Assembly: GCA_028874215.1 (NCBI GenBank)
Contig: JAPPLF010000031.1
Location: 1 to 34,003, forward strand
Source: Acidobacteriota bacterium
Lineage (GTDB): Bacteria; Acidobacteriota; UBA6911; RPQK01; JAJDTT01
Length of the DNA: 34,003 nucleotides
Direction of reading: 5' to 3'
The notes beneath the pieces are model-generated. The model did no database searches. It saw only the letters and a list, made by a program, of their open reading frames with translations, and had not been told where the DNA came from. Below are positions 1 to 8,602 of this stretch, piece by piece. The translations under genes were made by a program, and so were the position numbers. How positions within the stretch are numbered: the stretch's first letter is position 1; every line of letters begins with the position of its first letter.

Positions 1-39
1 TCGCCCGGTCTTCGTCGCCACTTTGCTTCACCGGAGTTC

Positions 40-57
40 GGCGGTTGGGAAACCGCC
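40..57. repeat. Short intergenic hairpin (GC-rich family)
   Basis: A perfect inverted repeat, GGCGGTT, GGGA loop, AACCGCC, followed by CGCTCC. Similar hairpins with a CGCTCC or CATTCC tail lie at 17690 and 21112, so this looks like one member of a dispersed palindromic family rather than a gene-specific site. Confidence 0.5.
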
Positions 58-114
58 GCTCCATACGGTCGTGTTATCGTTGGCGCCGCCGATGCCTACC
101 GGAGAGGAAGAGCA

Positions 115-339
115 ATGGCAGCGCAGATTACCGTATCCGTCGATTCCGATGTAGCCGGCATCTACCGTTCGGCTTCGGACGAAGAGCGTCGCAAACTGGA
201 TTTGCTCATCAACTTGCATTTGCGTGATGCAACAGCCTCGAAGAAGTCACTCAGCGACATCATGTTCGACATCAGTCGCAACGCGCAACGACGGGGTCTG
301 ACTCGGGAGATCCCGCAATCCATCCTGGACACTGAATGA
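115..339 (+). CDS. Small antitoxin-like protein (orphan)
   Basis: A 74-residue soluble protein. It begins with a short beta-strand-like segment (ITVSVDSDVAGIY) followed by charged helices rich in E, R and L. This pattern resembles small antitoxins that normally sit directly upstream of a PIN or RelE toxin. A GGAGAGGAAG ribosome site lies just before the ATG. No toxin follows: the stop codon overlaps the ATG of the sodium:solute symporter in an ATGA tetranucleotide, so the two are probably translationally coupled. The antitoxin assignment rests on general resemblance, not on a recognised family signature. It could instead be a small regulatory protein. Confidence 0.55.
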   Translation: MAAQITVSVDSDVAGIYRSASDEERRKLDLLINLHLRDATASKKSLSDIMFDISRNAQRRGLTREIPQSILDTE

Positions 340-1835
340 GCCCCCTCGACATCACGGTCCTGGTCGTCTACCTGGCGTTTATCGGCGGCCTGGCCTTCCA
401 CTTCTCCCGGCGCCAGAAATCGGCGGAGGACTACTTCCTGGCCGGACGCAACCTGCCCGGCTGGGTGGTGGGCTTCTCCCTCATGGGGACGGTGGTGAGC
501 AGCGCCACCTTCGTGGGTCATCCCGGGAACGTCTTCTTCAGCGACATGTGGCCCTTCGCCTATCACCTGGGCCTGCCGCTGGTGGTGCTTCTGACCCTGG
601 GGCGGTTCGTGGTCTTCTACCGCCGCACGCTGCGAATGAGCCCCTACGAGTACCTGGGAACCCGTTTCGGGTATCCGGCCCAGGCTTATGCCTCCGTCTC
701 CTTCATCCTGAGCCGGGTCCTGGACATGAGCCTGACCGTCTACTTCCTGGGGCTGGCCCTGGCCTTCGTCACCGGGTGGGACGTGTGGTGGGTGATCCTG
801 GTGGTGGGCCTCCTGACCGTGGCCTACACCCTGGCGGGCGGCATTCAGGGCGTGGTCTGGACCGATTTCCTGCAGGGGATCCTTCTGGTGGGGGGAGGCG
901 TGCTCTGCTGCGCCCTGATTCTGGGGCGGGGGGACGCCGGCCAGATCGTCACCACCGCCTGGGAAGGGGGCAAGTTCAGCCTGGGCAACTGGGAACCCAG
1001 CCTGATCGAGGACAACTTCTGGCTCCTGTTCGTGGGAGGGGTCTTCCACTTCCTGCAGGCCTTCGGGACCGACCAGAACATGGTGCAGAGGTACCTGCTG
1101 GCCCGAAGCGACCGGGAGGCCCGCCGCAGCGCACAGTTGGGCATCCTCTCCTGCATCCCCATCTGGCTCCTGTTCATGTTCCTGGGAGGCCTGCTCTGGG
1201 CCTTCTACCAGGCCGACCCGTCGGCGCTTCCCCCGCAGGTCGCAGAGGTCAAGGACAACATCATTCCCCACTTCATCATGACCGAGCTGCCGCCGGGGTT
1301 GCTGGGACTGCTCCTGGCGGGACTGCTGGCGGCGGCCATGTCCAGCATGGACTCGGATCTCAACAGCATCGCGGCGGTGGTGTTGCAGAATTTCTATCGG
1401 CGGATGCGACCCGGGGCGCCTCAGCGGCGCCAGCTCATGGTGGGCCGGGCCGGGGTGGTGGCCGGCGGGCTGATGTCCATTTTCCTGGCGCAGCAGTGGA
1501 TCGGCATCGAGTCGCTGGTGAAATACTCGCTCGGCCTGGCTCTGGTCGTCTCGGGGGGAAAACTGGGCCTCTTCGCCCTGGGATGGCTCTTCCCCAAGGC
1601 CACGGCCAAGGGAGCCTACTCCGGTCTCGCCGCCTGCGTCCTGTTCACGCTCTGGGCCGCCCTGACCCGGGTGGAGATGCCCAACAGCCAGAGCCCGTTG
1701 CTGGATCTGGGCGCCTACAACTTTCCCTGGATGCCCATGACCATCGGGATGATCGGGCATGTCCTGGTGCTGGTGGTGGGCTATGCCGCCAGCCGGGGGA
1801 AGGGAGGCCGGTCCGGGAGGGCCTCGGTGTGGTGA
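336..1835 (+). CDS. Sodium:solute symporter (SSS family)
   Basis: A 499-residue polytopic inner-membrane transporter of the solute:sodium symporter family, which imports small organic solutes (sugars, amino acids, vitamins or organic acids) with Na+. Seen directly: about 13 hydrophobic segments, the family-typical N-terminus with SAEDYFLAGRNLPGW at residues 30-44, and the conserved AAAMSSMDSDLNS stretch near residues 333-345. Length matches the family. The substrate cannot be told from sequence. The ATG overlaps the stop of the upstream small gene, and its own stop overlaps the GTG start of a TonB-dependent receptor. A shared substrate, with the receptor moving it across the outer membrane and the symporter across the inner membrane, is a reasonable inference. 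Confidence 0.93.
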   Translation: MSPLDITVLVVYLAFIGGLAFHFSRRQKSAEDYFLAGRNLPGWVVGFSLMGTVVSSATFVGHPGNVFFSDMWPFAYHLGLPLVVLLTLGRFVVFYRRTLRMSPYEYLGTRFGYPAQAYASVSFILSRVLDMSLTVYFLGLALAFVTGWDVWWVILVVGLLTVAYTLAGGIQGVVWTDFLQGILLVGGGVLCCALILGRGDAGQIVTTAWEGGKFSLGNWEPSLIEDNFWLLFVGGVFHFLQAFGTDQNMVQRYLLARSDREARRSAQLGILSCIPIWLLFMFLGGLLWAFYQADPSALPPQVAEVKDNIIPHFIMTELPPGLLGLLLAGLLAAAMSSMDSDLNSIAAVVLQNFYRRMRPGAPQRRQLMVGRAGVVAGGLMSIFLAQQWIGIESLVKYSLGLALVVSGGKLGLFALGWLFPKATAKGAYSGLAACVLFTLWAALTRVEMPNSQSPLLDLGAYNFPWMPMTIGMIGHVLVLVVGYAASRGKGGRSGRASVW

Positions 1836-4531
1836 AGTGGCTGGCGGCCGTTGGGCTATTGTTTTCGATGGCCGCAGCGGCGCCGCCGGCTGCCGCTCAG
1901 TCCGGACAGATCGCGGGAGTGGTCGCCGATGCGACCGGCGGAGTGCTTCGCGGGGCGGGCGTCACGCTGACGGGCGGCCCGGATGGTCGCCGCGAGGCGC
2001 AGACGGACGACACCGGCCGCTTCGTGTTCAGGGGCCTCCATCCCGCAACCTACACGGTCACCGCCTCCCTGCCCGGATTCGATGCCGAGTCGGTGGACGG
2101 CGTTGCCGTCCGAACCGAACCGGTGGAGCTGCCGGTCATCACGCTGCGGCTCGCCGCCTTCGACGACGCGCTGGTGGTAACGGCGACCCGCATGGAGGAG
2201 CCGTTGCGGGAGGTGCCGATGAGCATCTCTGTGGCGACCGGCGCCGACATCGAGCGGCAGAGAATCGGCAACCTGACGGAGCTGTCACGCTGGATGCCCG
2301 GCCTGACCGTGGTCGACCAGGGCGCGCGCGGCAGCAACGTCGTCATCGCGCGCGGCCTGCACACGGACGCTCTGAACGGCTCCGAGCAGGCCGGCAACAA
2401 CTACAACAACGGCGTCGCGACCTACCTCGGCGACATCCCCCTGGCGGTCGACCTTCGGCTGCACGACATCGAGCGGGTGGAGGTGCTGCTGGGGCCGCAG
2501 GGGACCTTGTACGGCGCCGGTACGCTGGCAGGCGCCGTGCGCTACCTGCCGCGCCGCCCCGACACCGAGCGGCGCAGTTTTGAGCTGCGCGGCGACGGGT
2601 TCGCACTGGCGCACAGCGGCTCACCCGGCTCGGATGCCAGCTTCACCTTCAACCTGCCGCTGGTGACCCGGAAGCTGGCGCTGCGCGGCTCCGTCGACCG
2701 TTACGCCAACCCCGGATTCATCGACTACGACTACCTGCTGCGCACGCCCGGCGTCTCCGAGCCGGAGCCGGACCTGACCGACCCCGCCGCGGTGGCGGCC
2801 AACCTGCGGAGCGAGCCCGACGCCAACACCGAGGAAACCTACTCGGCGCGGCTCTCGCTGCTCTGGGAAATCACTCCGGAACTGTCGGCGTTGTTCGCCT
2901 ATCACCTGCAGGATCAGCACGCCGGCGCGCGGCAGATCAACCACGCCCGGTCGTTCGACACCGGCCGCTACACCGCGGCGCACCGCTACCTGGAGCCGAA
3001 CGACCGTAAGAACCGGTTGGGGAGCCTGGAGCTGAGCTGGATGCCGGGCCCGGTGGAGTTGACCACCGCCATTGGCTATTCCCGTTACTCCCAGCAAGGT
3101 CAGCGCGACCAGACCGACCTGTTGATCCAGGCGTTCGGCATCGTCGGGCTCCTACCAGGCGATTTTCCGGCGCTGACGCGGGCGCAGGCCATCGATCCCA
3201 GCGTCTCGGCCACCGACCTGACGGCGCAGTTTCGCTCCTTTTCCGCCTATACCCGCGAGGATTCCCGGGAGGATCGTTTCAATTGGGAGACTCGCGTGGT
3301 CTCCACCGGAGAAGGCCCTTGGCGCTGGGTCGGCGGCGTCTTCTTCAACAACTACGACCTCGACGCCACCAGCTTCGAATTCGCTCCCGGCCTGACGGAA
3401 TTCTCCGGTGTCACGCCTGTCCTGGGGGGCAGCCCGGTGTCCGATCCTGTCGAGTACTACGACTTCGGAACCAGCGCGGTGGAGGAGCGGGCGCTGTTCG
3501 GTGAGATCTCGCGCGACCTGGGCGACCGCTGGCGTGTGACCGCCGGCGGCCGCTGGTTCGGATACGGCATCGACACCAGCAACGCGACCGAGTTCCCCTA
3601 CACGCCCATGTACAACTCTCCGCTCACCGCCTTTGATTCCCACGACCGCGGCACATTGGTGAAGGGCAGCATCAGTTACCGGTTCGACGACGAGACAAAC
3701 GCCTACTTCACCCGCTCCGAGGGATACCGCATCGGCGGCGGCAACAATTTCCGGATCTGCACCGACGAGGAGATCACCCTGCTCACCGACGCGGATCCCG
3801 GGAACGATCCACCGCAGTCCGGTTGCATCTACGAGAATCAGGCGCTGATCCGGCCGGACACGACCACCAACTACGAAGTGGGCCTGCGCCACTCGGGCCG
3901 CGACGGCCGGTTTGCGGCCAGCGGCACGCTGTTCCACGTCGACTGGAAGGATATTCAAGTAGCGGGTCTGACACCCTTCAGCGCGCAGCCGATCACGTTG
4001 AACGGCGGCGGCGCAGTGAGCCGCGGCGTCGAACTCACGGCGGCCGCCAGCCCGGCGACGGCGTTCCGCCTCCGCGGGTCGTGGTCATATGCGCACGCGG
4101 CACTGAGCAAGGACTCGCCCGGCCTGCTGGAAGGGGGCGCCGACGCGTTCAAGGGAGACCGCCTGTCGGGCGCGCCGCGCCACCAGGGCAGCCTGCTGGC
4201 TTCCTACAACTGGCTGTTGGGCAGCAGCGTGGTCGAGCTGCTGTACGGCTACACGTATACCGGGGACGTGCTCACGCGCATCGGATTGCGCGCCGGCGGC
4301 GAGGCTCTGCCGTCCTACGATCTGCACAACCTTTCCGTGTCGATCGCGAAGAACGACTGGACGCTGGAGTTCTATGCCAACAACCTGCTGGACGAATACG
4401 CCGTCACCGGCGTGCGCCAGACACCCGCTTTGATCGGTACGACCGGGGAAGGCTTCCGGTCCCGGCGCTACTTCGCCAACGTGCTCTCTCCCCGGCGGGT
4501 CGGCGTCCGAATCCGCTACGCTTTCCGGTAG
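1832..4531 (+). CDS. TonB-dependent outer-membrane receptor with N-terminal CarboxypepD_reg-like domain
   Basis: About 899 residues from GTG 1832, which overlaps the symporter stop as GTGA; the open frame continues upstream only through out-of-phase symporter sequence. Order: signal peptide (LAAVGLLFSMAAAAPPAAAQ), a carboxypeptidase-regulatory-like beta domain (SGQIAGVVADATGGVLRGA to about residue 105), a plug domain (LREVPMSISVATGADIE; later VEVLLGPQGTLYGAGTLAGA) and a long beta-barrel ending in the aromatic residue of RIRYAFR. Family knowledge: such receptors import scarce ligands (siderophores, vitamins, glycans, peptides) with TonB-ExbBD energy. The C-terminal block with YEVGLRHSG and FYANNLLDE is typical of the iron-complex receptor subgroup. 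Ligand unknown; coupling to the symporter suggests a common organic substrate. Confidence 0.92.
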   Translation: MKWLAAVGLLFSMAAAAPPAAAQSGQIAGVVADATGGVLRGAGVTLTGGPDGRREAQTDDTGRFVFRGLHPATYTVTASLPGFDAESVDGVAVRTEPVELPVITLRLAAFDDALVVTATRMEEPLREVPMSISVATGADIERQRIGNLTELSRWMPGLTVVDQGARGSNVVIARGLHTDALNGSEQAGNNYNNGVATYLGDIPLAVDLRLHDIERVEVLLGPQGTLYGAGTLAGAVRYLPRRPDTERRSFELRGDGFALAHSGSPGSDASFTFNLPLVTRKLALRGSVDRYANPGFIDYDYLLRTPGVSEPEPDLTDPAAVAANLRSEPDANTEETYSARLSLLWEITPELSALFAYHLQDQHAGARQINHARSFDTGRYTAAHRYLEPNDRKNRLGSLELSWMPGPVELTTAIGYSRYSQQGQRDQTDLLIQAFGIVGLLPGDFPALTRAQAIDPSVSATDLTAQFRSFSAYTREDSREDRFNWETRVVSTGEGPWRWVGGVFFNNYDLDATSFEFAPGLTEFSGVTPVLGGSPVSDPVEYYDFGTSAVEERALFGEISRDLGDRWRVTAGGRWFGYGIDTSNATEFPYTPMYNSPLTAFDSHDRGTLVKGSISYRFDDETNAYFTRSEGYRIGGGNNFRICTDEEITLLTDADPGNDPPQSGCIYENQALIRPDTTTNYEVGLRHSGRDGRFAASGTLFHVDWKDIQVAGLTPFSAQPITLNGGGAVSRGVELTAAASPATAFRLRGSWSYAHAALSKDSPGLLEGGADAFKGDRLSGAPRHQGSLLASYNWLLGSSVVELLYGYTYTGDVLTRIGLRAGGEALPSYDLHNLSVSIAKNDWTLEFYANNLLDEYAVTGVRQTPALIGTTGEGFRSRRYFANVLSPRRVGVRIRYAFR

Positions 4532-4659
4532 CCGGGGGATGGACAGCATTTGTTCGGAAGGGGACGGTCGAAGGAGACAATCACGTTCTCGGTCCTTCGA
4601 TTCAGGATGTCGTCCTCCCGATTACCTATAGGTCGAATGGTTGACTTTGGCTCAGTAGC

Positions 4660-5451
4660 ATGATCAATCTGAACGAACGGTTGTCGGAATTCTCATACGG
4701 ATACGGAGTGACTCGCGAGGTGGAAAACCTACTCCTCCAAGCGGGATGTCATGTGACACCGTTTCTTCCAAGTCTGGTGCACGAAGCAGAGCTTGGATTT
4801 GATGTAAGCTTTCACGATCCTGGTTTTATTCTCATGCTGCAGTTTAAGTTGGGTCAAGAACTTCAGCGGTTTCGTCGCTCCAAATACTGCCAAAGCATCC
4901 CACCGTTGACGAGTCCATTTTGGCGCTTCGATATAGATATTTCGGCACGCCAGTTTAAGAACTTGTTGAAATCCGAAAACGCCGATGCGCATGTCTATTA
5001 CGTCGCGCCACGTTTCTCCGACTGGTTAGTCTATGAACAGGCTTTCTTGGCTAGTCGTGTGCTCTATGAATCACTGATACTTAGGCCATCTGAGATTATG
5101 CGCGGCATTCAAGCACAGGCGGAAAACAAAGATGTCCATCGGATCGTCTACGATGAAACAGACTGCTATGTCTGCTCTGAGTTGTTTAAACTTCGCAGTG
5201 TTAAACAGCGTGAGATATTTGACAATATAGTCGAACGAAAATCGGACACGTCCCTCGAAGAAAGTATCCAACGTCTGTTTGATTGCCTACGGACTAATTC
5301 TCGCGATGAGATCCGCGATGCGCAACAGTGGGAGTATCGCAACCAGTTCGACGCTCGTTCCAGACAAGATGTGCATGCCAGAGCATTGATAATCGGAATG
5401 GAGGTCTGGATCCGGGGTGCTCAGTTGGTCTTCGTCACTGAGTCCGCATAA
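4660..5451 (+). CDS. Uncharacterised protein, possible PD-(D/E)XK-like fold
   Basis: A 263-residue soluble protein with no family I can name. Base composition is clearly more AT-rich than the flanking genes, which suggests transfer. Near residues 44-64 it has GFDVSF, then a hydrophobic strand ending in LQFK. A D-(hydrophobic strand)-QxK arrangement is the active-site pattern of Mrr-like members of the PD-(D/E)XK nuclease superfamily. That is only suggestive here, because the spacing is short and nothing else confirms it. There is no signal peptide or membrane segment. The gene stands alone between a TonB receptor and a ParDE locus, with no strong ribosome site before ATG 4660. Alternatives include a small accessory defence protein or a domain of unknown function. 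Confidence 0.6.
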   Translation: MINLNERLSEFSYGYGVTREVENLLLQAGCHVTPFLPSLVHEAELGFDVSFHDPGFILMLQFKLGQELQRFRRSKYCQSIPPLTSPFWRFDIDISARQFKNLLKSENADAHVYYVAPRFSDWLVYEQAFLASRVLYESLILRPSEIMRGIQAQAENKDVHRIVYDETDCYVCSELFKLRSVKQREIFDNIVERKSDTSLEESIQRLFDCLRTNSRDEIRDAQQWEYRNQFDARSRQDVHARALIIGMEVWIRGAQLVFVTESA

Positions 5452-5660
5452 TCGATGAGAAACCAATAGATCCCGGTCAAGTGGTCCTTCCCGAAGTGAG
5501 GCGTTTACCTTTTCCAAGTGAGCGGTTTTTTCGATCGCGGACCAAGCGTTAGCAGAGATACGGGGACTGTCACGTTCTCGCTCGCTCTTCGACGACTTTG
5601 GGAGGCGTCTTTCCGAAACTGGTCAGGGGGACGAGAGGAATCCCGAAGATTCCTGATTCC

Positions 5661-5984
5661 TTACTTCTGGTGTTGCCTCTGCGGCATACGAGCGACCCAG
5701 TCCGCCCCAGCATATGTAACGGCATGAATGAACACCTCGCAGGCTTTGTCGTCAACCGAAAACGCTACGACAGCTTTTCTCCCGGCGGGGATGGCCCGCA
5801 AACCGCATGCTATTTCGTTACGGATGGATCCCGTGTGAGGAGTTCGTGCCAAACCCTCGATGGTCCGTTCAATCGTGGTCAGCGTCCGATCAGCCGCGAA
5901 AGGCCCTGCGTAATCGAGGACCCACTGAGCGATGACTCGAAGATCACGGGCCACCAGCGGATGGAATCGAATGCGGTACGTCAC
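5661..5984 (-). CDS. RelE/ParE-family toxin
   Basis: A 107-residue toxin of the ParE/RelE superfamily. Seen: the N-terminal strand YRIRFHPLVARDL, a helix-loop-helix containing IERTIEGLARTPHTGS, then the strand and turn pattern GLRAIPAGRKAVVAFSV typical of ParE-like folds. Known members poison DNA gyrase (ParE) or cleave ribosome-bound mRNA (RelE); which applies here cannot be told. It starts with GTG, overlapping the antitoxin stop codon as GTGA, so toxin translation depends on antitoxin translation. The pair appears intact. Confidence 0.85.
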   Translation of the reverse strand: MTYRIRFHPLVARDLRVIAQWVLDYAGPFAADRTLTTIERTIEGLARTPHTGSIRNEIACGLRAIPAGRKAVVAFSVDDKACEVFIHAVTYAGADWVARMPQRQHQK

Positions 5985-6250
5985 CTCTCCGGATCAGTCC
6001 CAATCGTGGCGCGAGCGGCTGAGAAGACGTGCTTCTGGTCCACGTACTCGGAACGTGGTGTCTGCATACGCATGCGGATTTCTTGGGCCAGAGCCGAAAG
6101 CGCTACGTTTCGCTCGGTCTCGTCCCGCATCATTTGTTCGATGGCCGCCGCCACCGCAGCACTGCGAGTACCAAAAACGCCTTGGCCCACCTTCTCCATC
6201 AGGTATCGATGGTGGCGATCCGTAAAGCTGAGGGTCGTTTTGACGGTCAT
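5981..6250 (-). CDS. ParD-like ribbon-helix-helix antitoxin
   Basis: An 89-residue antitoxin with an N-terminal ribbon-helix-helix-like DNA-binding segment (TVKTTLSFTDRHHRYL), a helix GTRSAAVAAAIEQMM, and a charged C-terminal tail expected to wrap the toxin. The start is placed at ATG 6250 because GGGAGG lies five bases upstream of it; the alternative GTG six bases earlier would sit on the ribosome site itself. Its stop overlaps the toxin start. A near-perfect palindrome just upstream (6265-6279) is a likely autorepression operator, as is usual for ParDE-type operons. Confidence 0.83.
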   Translation of the reverse strand: MTVKTTLSFTDRHHRYLMEKVGQGVFGTRSAAVAAAIEQMMRDETERNVALSALAQEIRMRMQTPRSEYVDQKHVFSAARATIGTDPER

Positions 6251-6264
6251 CCGCACCTCCCTGG

Positions 6265-6279
6265 TATGACTAAGTCATA
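6265..6279. promoter_or_regulatory. Palindromic operator candidate for the ParDE-type operon
   Basis: TATGACTAAGTCATA is palindromic apart from the central base and lies 15 bases upstream of the antitoxin ATG, just before its ribosome site. GGTAT/ATACC at the outer edges extends the symmetry imperfectly. Position and symmetry fit binding by the ribbon-helix-helix antitoxin. This is inference from sequence only. Confidence 0.5.
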
Positions 6280-6338
6280 TACCACTACGACGGGTCCGGT
6301 TCAAGCACACATGCGGAGAGAAGGGGACAGCCGCGTTC

Positions 6339-6355
6339 GCGCTCGAGCGCGCTCG
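6339..6355. repeat. Overlapping palindromes upstream of the cytochrome operon
   Basis: GCGCTCGAGCGC (6339-6350) and CGAGCGCGCTCG (6344-6355) are two overlapping perfect palindromes. They lie in a segment that starts with GAGAAGGGGACAGCCGCG and ends in GCCGCCCC, resembling the dispersed GGGGAC hairpin elements seen elsewhere in the window. It may affect expression of the operon starting at 6388, or simply be an inserted repeat. Confidence 0.4.
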
Positions 6356-6387
6356 AGTGCGGACGGTCCGGCCGCCCCTTTCGCAGA

Positions 6388-7767
6388 GTGATACTATCTT
6401 CCGAAGGGAATCGAGTGTCAGGACTCTGCGTTCGAGAGCTGTTCGACTCCCGACGGCGGTTGCTCCGCGGCCGGACCGGGACTGGTGGACTGCGCCGCAC
6501 CCTCTTTTTCCTGCCGTTGGCCGTTCTGGCCCTGCTTTCATGCGGCGGCGATAAGCCGAAACAGGCCTCCTCGGATTGCGTCGAGTGCCACCGCGAGGTG
6601 ACTCCCGGCATCGTCACGGACTGGGAGTTGAGCAGTCACAACCCCGCGGGGGTGGACTGTTCCCTCTGCCATGGCGACGAACATCGGACGGCGGAGGATG
6701 TGGCGCTGGTGAAGACGGCGACTCCCGATGTCTGCGCCACCTGCCATCCGATTCAGACGGAGCAGTTCCAAGGGGGCAAGCACGCCCTGGCCTGGGCCAG
6801 CATGAACGCCATGCCCACGACGCATTGGCTCCCCATGGCCCTGACCGAAGGGATGAAGGGCTGCGGCGGCTGCCATCGCGTCGGGCTCAAGAGCGAGGAA
6901 GAGATCCGGCAACTGAAGGCGGACGGCGTCATGTTCGGACTGGCGTCGTGTGACACCTGCCACACGCGGCACCTCTTTTCGGTCAAGGAGGCCCGGGAAC
7001 CCCAGGCCTGCCGGACCTGCCACATGGGAATCGACCATCCTCAGTGGGAGATGTACTCCTCGTCCAAACACGGCGTCCGGCACATGCTCAAGCAGACCGG
7101 AACCCTGCCGGAACAGGCGTCGGCCCCCACCTGCCAGACGTGCCACATGCCCAAGGGGGATCATGGGGTGAGGACGGCGTGGGGCTTCCTGGCCGTGCGC
7201 CTCCCCATGCCGGAGGATCCGGAGTGGGCGGCCGATCGAGCCACCATCCTCCAGGCCCTCGGCGTCCTGGACCCGCAGGGCAACCCGACTGCCCGGCTGG
7301 AGGTGGTGAAGCAGGCCGACGTCGCCCGGCTGACCCAGGAGGACTGGCAGAAAGAACGCGACCGGATGATCCAGATCTGCGAGCAGTGCCACTCGTCGAA
7401 TCTGGTGAAAGCGGAGCTGCAAAAGGGCGACGAGATGATTCGGGAGACCGACCGGCTGCTGGCGGAGGCGATTCGCATCATCGCTTCCCTCTACCGCGAC
7501 GGCATCTTGCACAAACCGGACCACTACGCTTACGACTTCCCCGACTTGCTGGCTTTCCACGACGCTCCCTCGACCATTGAGCAGCGCCTCTTCAAGATGC
7601 ACCTGGAACACCGGATGCGCGCGTTCCAGGGAACGTTCCACAACAATCCCGACTATGCGCTCTGGTACGGGTGGAGCGAGATGCTGCAGGATCTGACCGA
7701 GATCAGGACGCTGGCGCAGGAGCTGCGCGGCAAACATCAGTCGACGATGAGGACCCCAATCGAGTGA
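6388..7767 (+). CDS. Octaheme c-type cytochrome, hydroxylamine oxidoreductase (HAO) family
   Basis: A 459-residue multiheme cytochrome with exactly eight CXXCH motifs, at residues 64, 91, 116, 159, 188, 208, 249 and 331, as in the HAO family. The fourth (CGGCH) is at the position of the catalytic heme in HAO. The C-terminal half is helical and contains HNNPDYALWYGW, resembling the HAO C-terminal region that supplies the heme-crosslinking tyrosine in ammonia oxidisers; alignment is needed to say whether that tyrosine is present. A hydrophobic segment ending in LALLSC suggests a lipoprotein anchored at Cys52. GTG 6388 gives a long N-terminus; GTG 6415, preceded by AAGGGA, is a plausible alternative. 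The next gene is a NapC-type quinol dehydrogenase, so electrons may flow from the quinol pool to this enzyme, as proposed for reductive HAO-like proteins of Campylobacterota. The reaction (hydroxylamine oxidation or reduction, or nitrite reduction) is undetermined. Confidence 0.9.
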   Translation: MILSSEGNRVSGLCVRELFDSRRRLLRGRTGTGGLRRTLFFLPLAVLALLSCGGDKPKQASSDCVECHREVTPGIVTDWELSSHNPAGVDCSLCHGDEHRTAEDVALVKTATPDVCATCHPIQTEQFQGGKHALAWASMNAMPTTHWLPMALTEGMKGCGGCHRVGLKSEEEIRQLKADGVMFGLASCDTCHTRHLFSVKEAREPQACRTCHMGIDHPQWEMYSSSKHGVRHMLKQTGTLPEQASAPTCQTCHMPKGDHGVRTAWGFLAVRLPMPEDPEWAADRATILQALGVLDPQGNPTARLEVVKQADVARLTQEDWQKERDRMIQICEQCHSSNLVKAELQKGDEMIRETDRLLAEAIRIIASLYRDGILHKPDHYAYDFPDLLAFHDAPSTIEQRLFKMHLEHRMRAFQGTFHNNPDYALWYGWSEMLQDLTEIRTLAQELRGKHQSTMRTPIE

Positions 7768-8381
7768 CCGGCAACGTCATCCTCCTGAGCCTAGCGGGAC
7801 TCGCAACCGTCGCCTTGATCGCGGCATTCGCCCGCCGGCCCGAATGGACCGACGCCGTCGGGGGCAGGATACTCGCGTTCGTCGCCCTGTTCGCGCTGCC
7901 GGGGCTCCTGCTCCTGGGCGGCGCCGACCGGCACTACGAGCAGGCCAAGACGACCGATTTCTGCCTCTCCTGCCACGTTATCGAGCCCTACGGGGAGAGC
8001 CTGCTCATCGACCATCCCCGGTTCCTTCCCGCCGCTCACTTCCAGAACAAGCTCATCCCCGCCGACAAGGCCTGCTACACCTGCCACACGAGCTACACCA
8101 TGTTTGGAGACGTGGACGACAAGATCCGCGGCGCTAGACATGTCTGGCACAGCGTTTTGGGCTCGTGGTCCGACCCGGTGAAGCTCTACGAACCGTATGA
8201 GAACCGGGCCTGCCTGGAATGCCACCAAGGAGCCAGGTCCTTCGAGGAATACCCGGCACACTCACGATTTCGACCCGATCTGATCTCCGGGACCAAGTCG
8301 TGCCTCATGTGCCACAACCTGATTCACGAGGTCACGAAGCTGGACCGCTTCGAGCGCTGGGACCCGGAGGCGAAACCATGA
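7764..8381 (+). CDS. NapC/NirT-type tetraheme cytochrome c (membrane quinol dehydrogenase)
   Basis: About 205 residues from GTG 7764, which overlaps the stop of the octaheme gene as GTGA; the longer frame upstream is out of phase with that coding sequence. Two hydrophobic N-terminal segments (VILLSLAGLATVALIAAFA and ILAFVALFALPGLLLLGG) anchor it, where most NapC/NrfH proteins have one. Four CXXCH motifs follow (CLSCH, CYTCH, CLECH, CLMCH). Family role: oxidises membrane quinol and hands electrons to a periplasmic multiheme reductase, or works in the opposite direction as in the cM552 partner of HAO. Gene order HAO-NapC with overlapping reading frames strongly supports a functional pair. Confidence 0.9.
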   Translation: MTGNVILLSLAGLATVALIAAFARRPEWTDAVGGRILAFVALFALPGLLLLGGADRHYEQAKTTDFCLSCHVIEPYGESLLIDHPRFLPAAHFQNKLIPADKACYTCHTSYTMFGDVDDKIRGARHVWHSVLGSWSDPVKLYEPYENRACLECHQGARSFEEYPAHSRFRPDLISGTKSCLMCHNLIHEVTKLDRFERWDPEAKP

Positions 8382-8590
8382 GCTGGACTCGGTCGCCGGG
8401 TTTTCGGACAGGATTCGCGGGCCGCCTGCAACTCGCCGGATTGCTGATCGCCACCGGGATTGTGGTGGAACTTGGCACCTTCGTCTGGAACCACCCGGTT
8501 TCCCTGTTCCTGTTCCTGACGTTGGGAGCGGGGTTGGTCGTCGCGGGCATGCTTCTCTACCTGTGGTCCGTCGTGACCCGGAAGGAGTAA
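8378..8590 (+). CDS. Small two-helix membrane protein of the cytochrome operon
   Basis: A 70-residue protein whose ATG overlaps the stop of the tetraheme cytochrome (ATGA). It has two hydrophobic helices, LAGLLIATGIVVELGTF and LFLFLTLGAGLVVAGMLLYL, and a short basic C-terminus. No cofactor motif is visible. Tight coupling suggests a structural or assembly subunit of the quinol-octaheme cytochrome complex. I do not recognise the family. Confidence 0.75.
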   Translation: MSWTRSPGFRTGFAGRLQLAGLLIATGIVVELGTFVWNHPVSLFLFLTLGAGLVVAGMLLYLWSVVTRKE

Positions 8591-8602
8591 CCCTGCGGAG
8601 AC

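Noticed and set aside
162-1760. 532-residue minus-strand open frame
   Set aside because: Antisense to a clear symporter; low-complexity His/Gln/Pro composition typical of GC-rich shadow frames.
548-1831. N-terminal extension of the TonB receptor frame (long open frame from 548)
   Set aside because: This part is the out-of-phase shadow of the symporter gene, with proline/glycine/arginine-rich nonsense composition; the signal peptide begins only at 1832.
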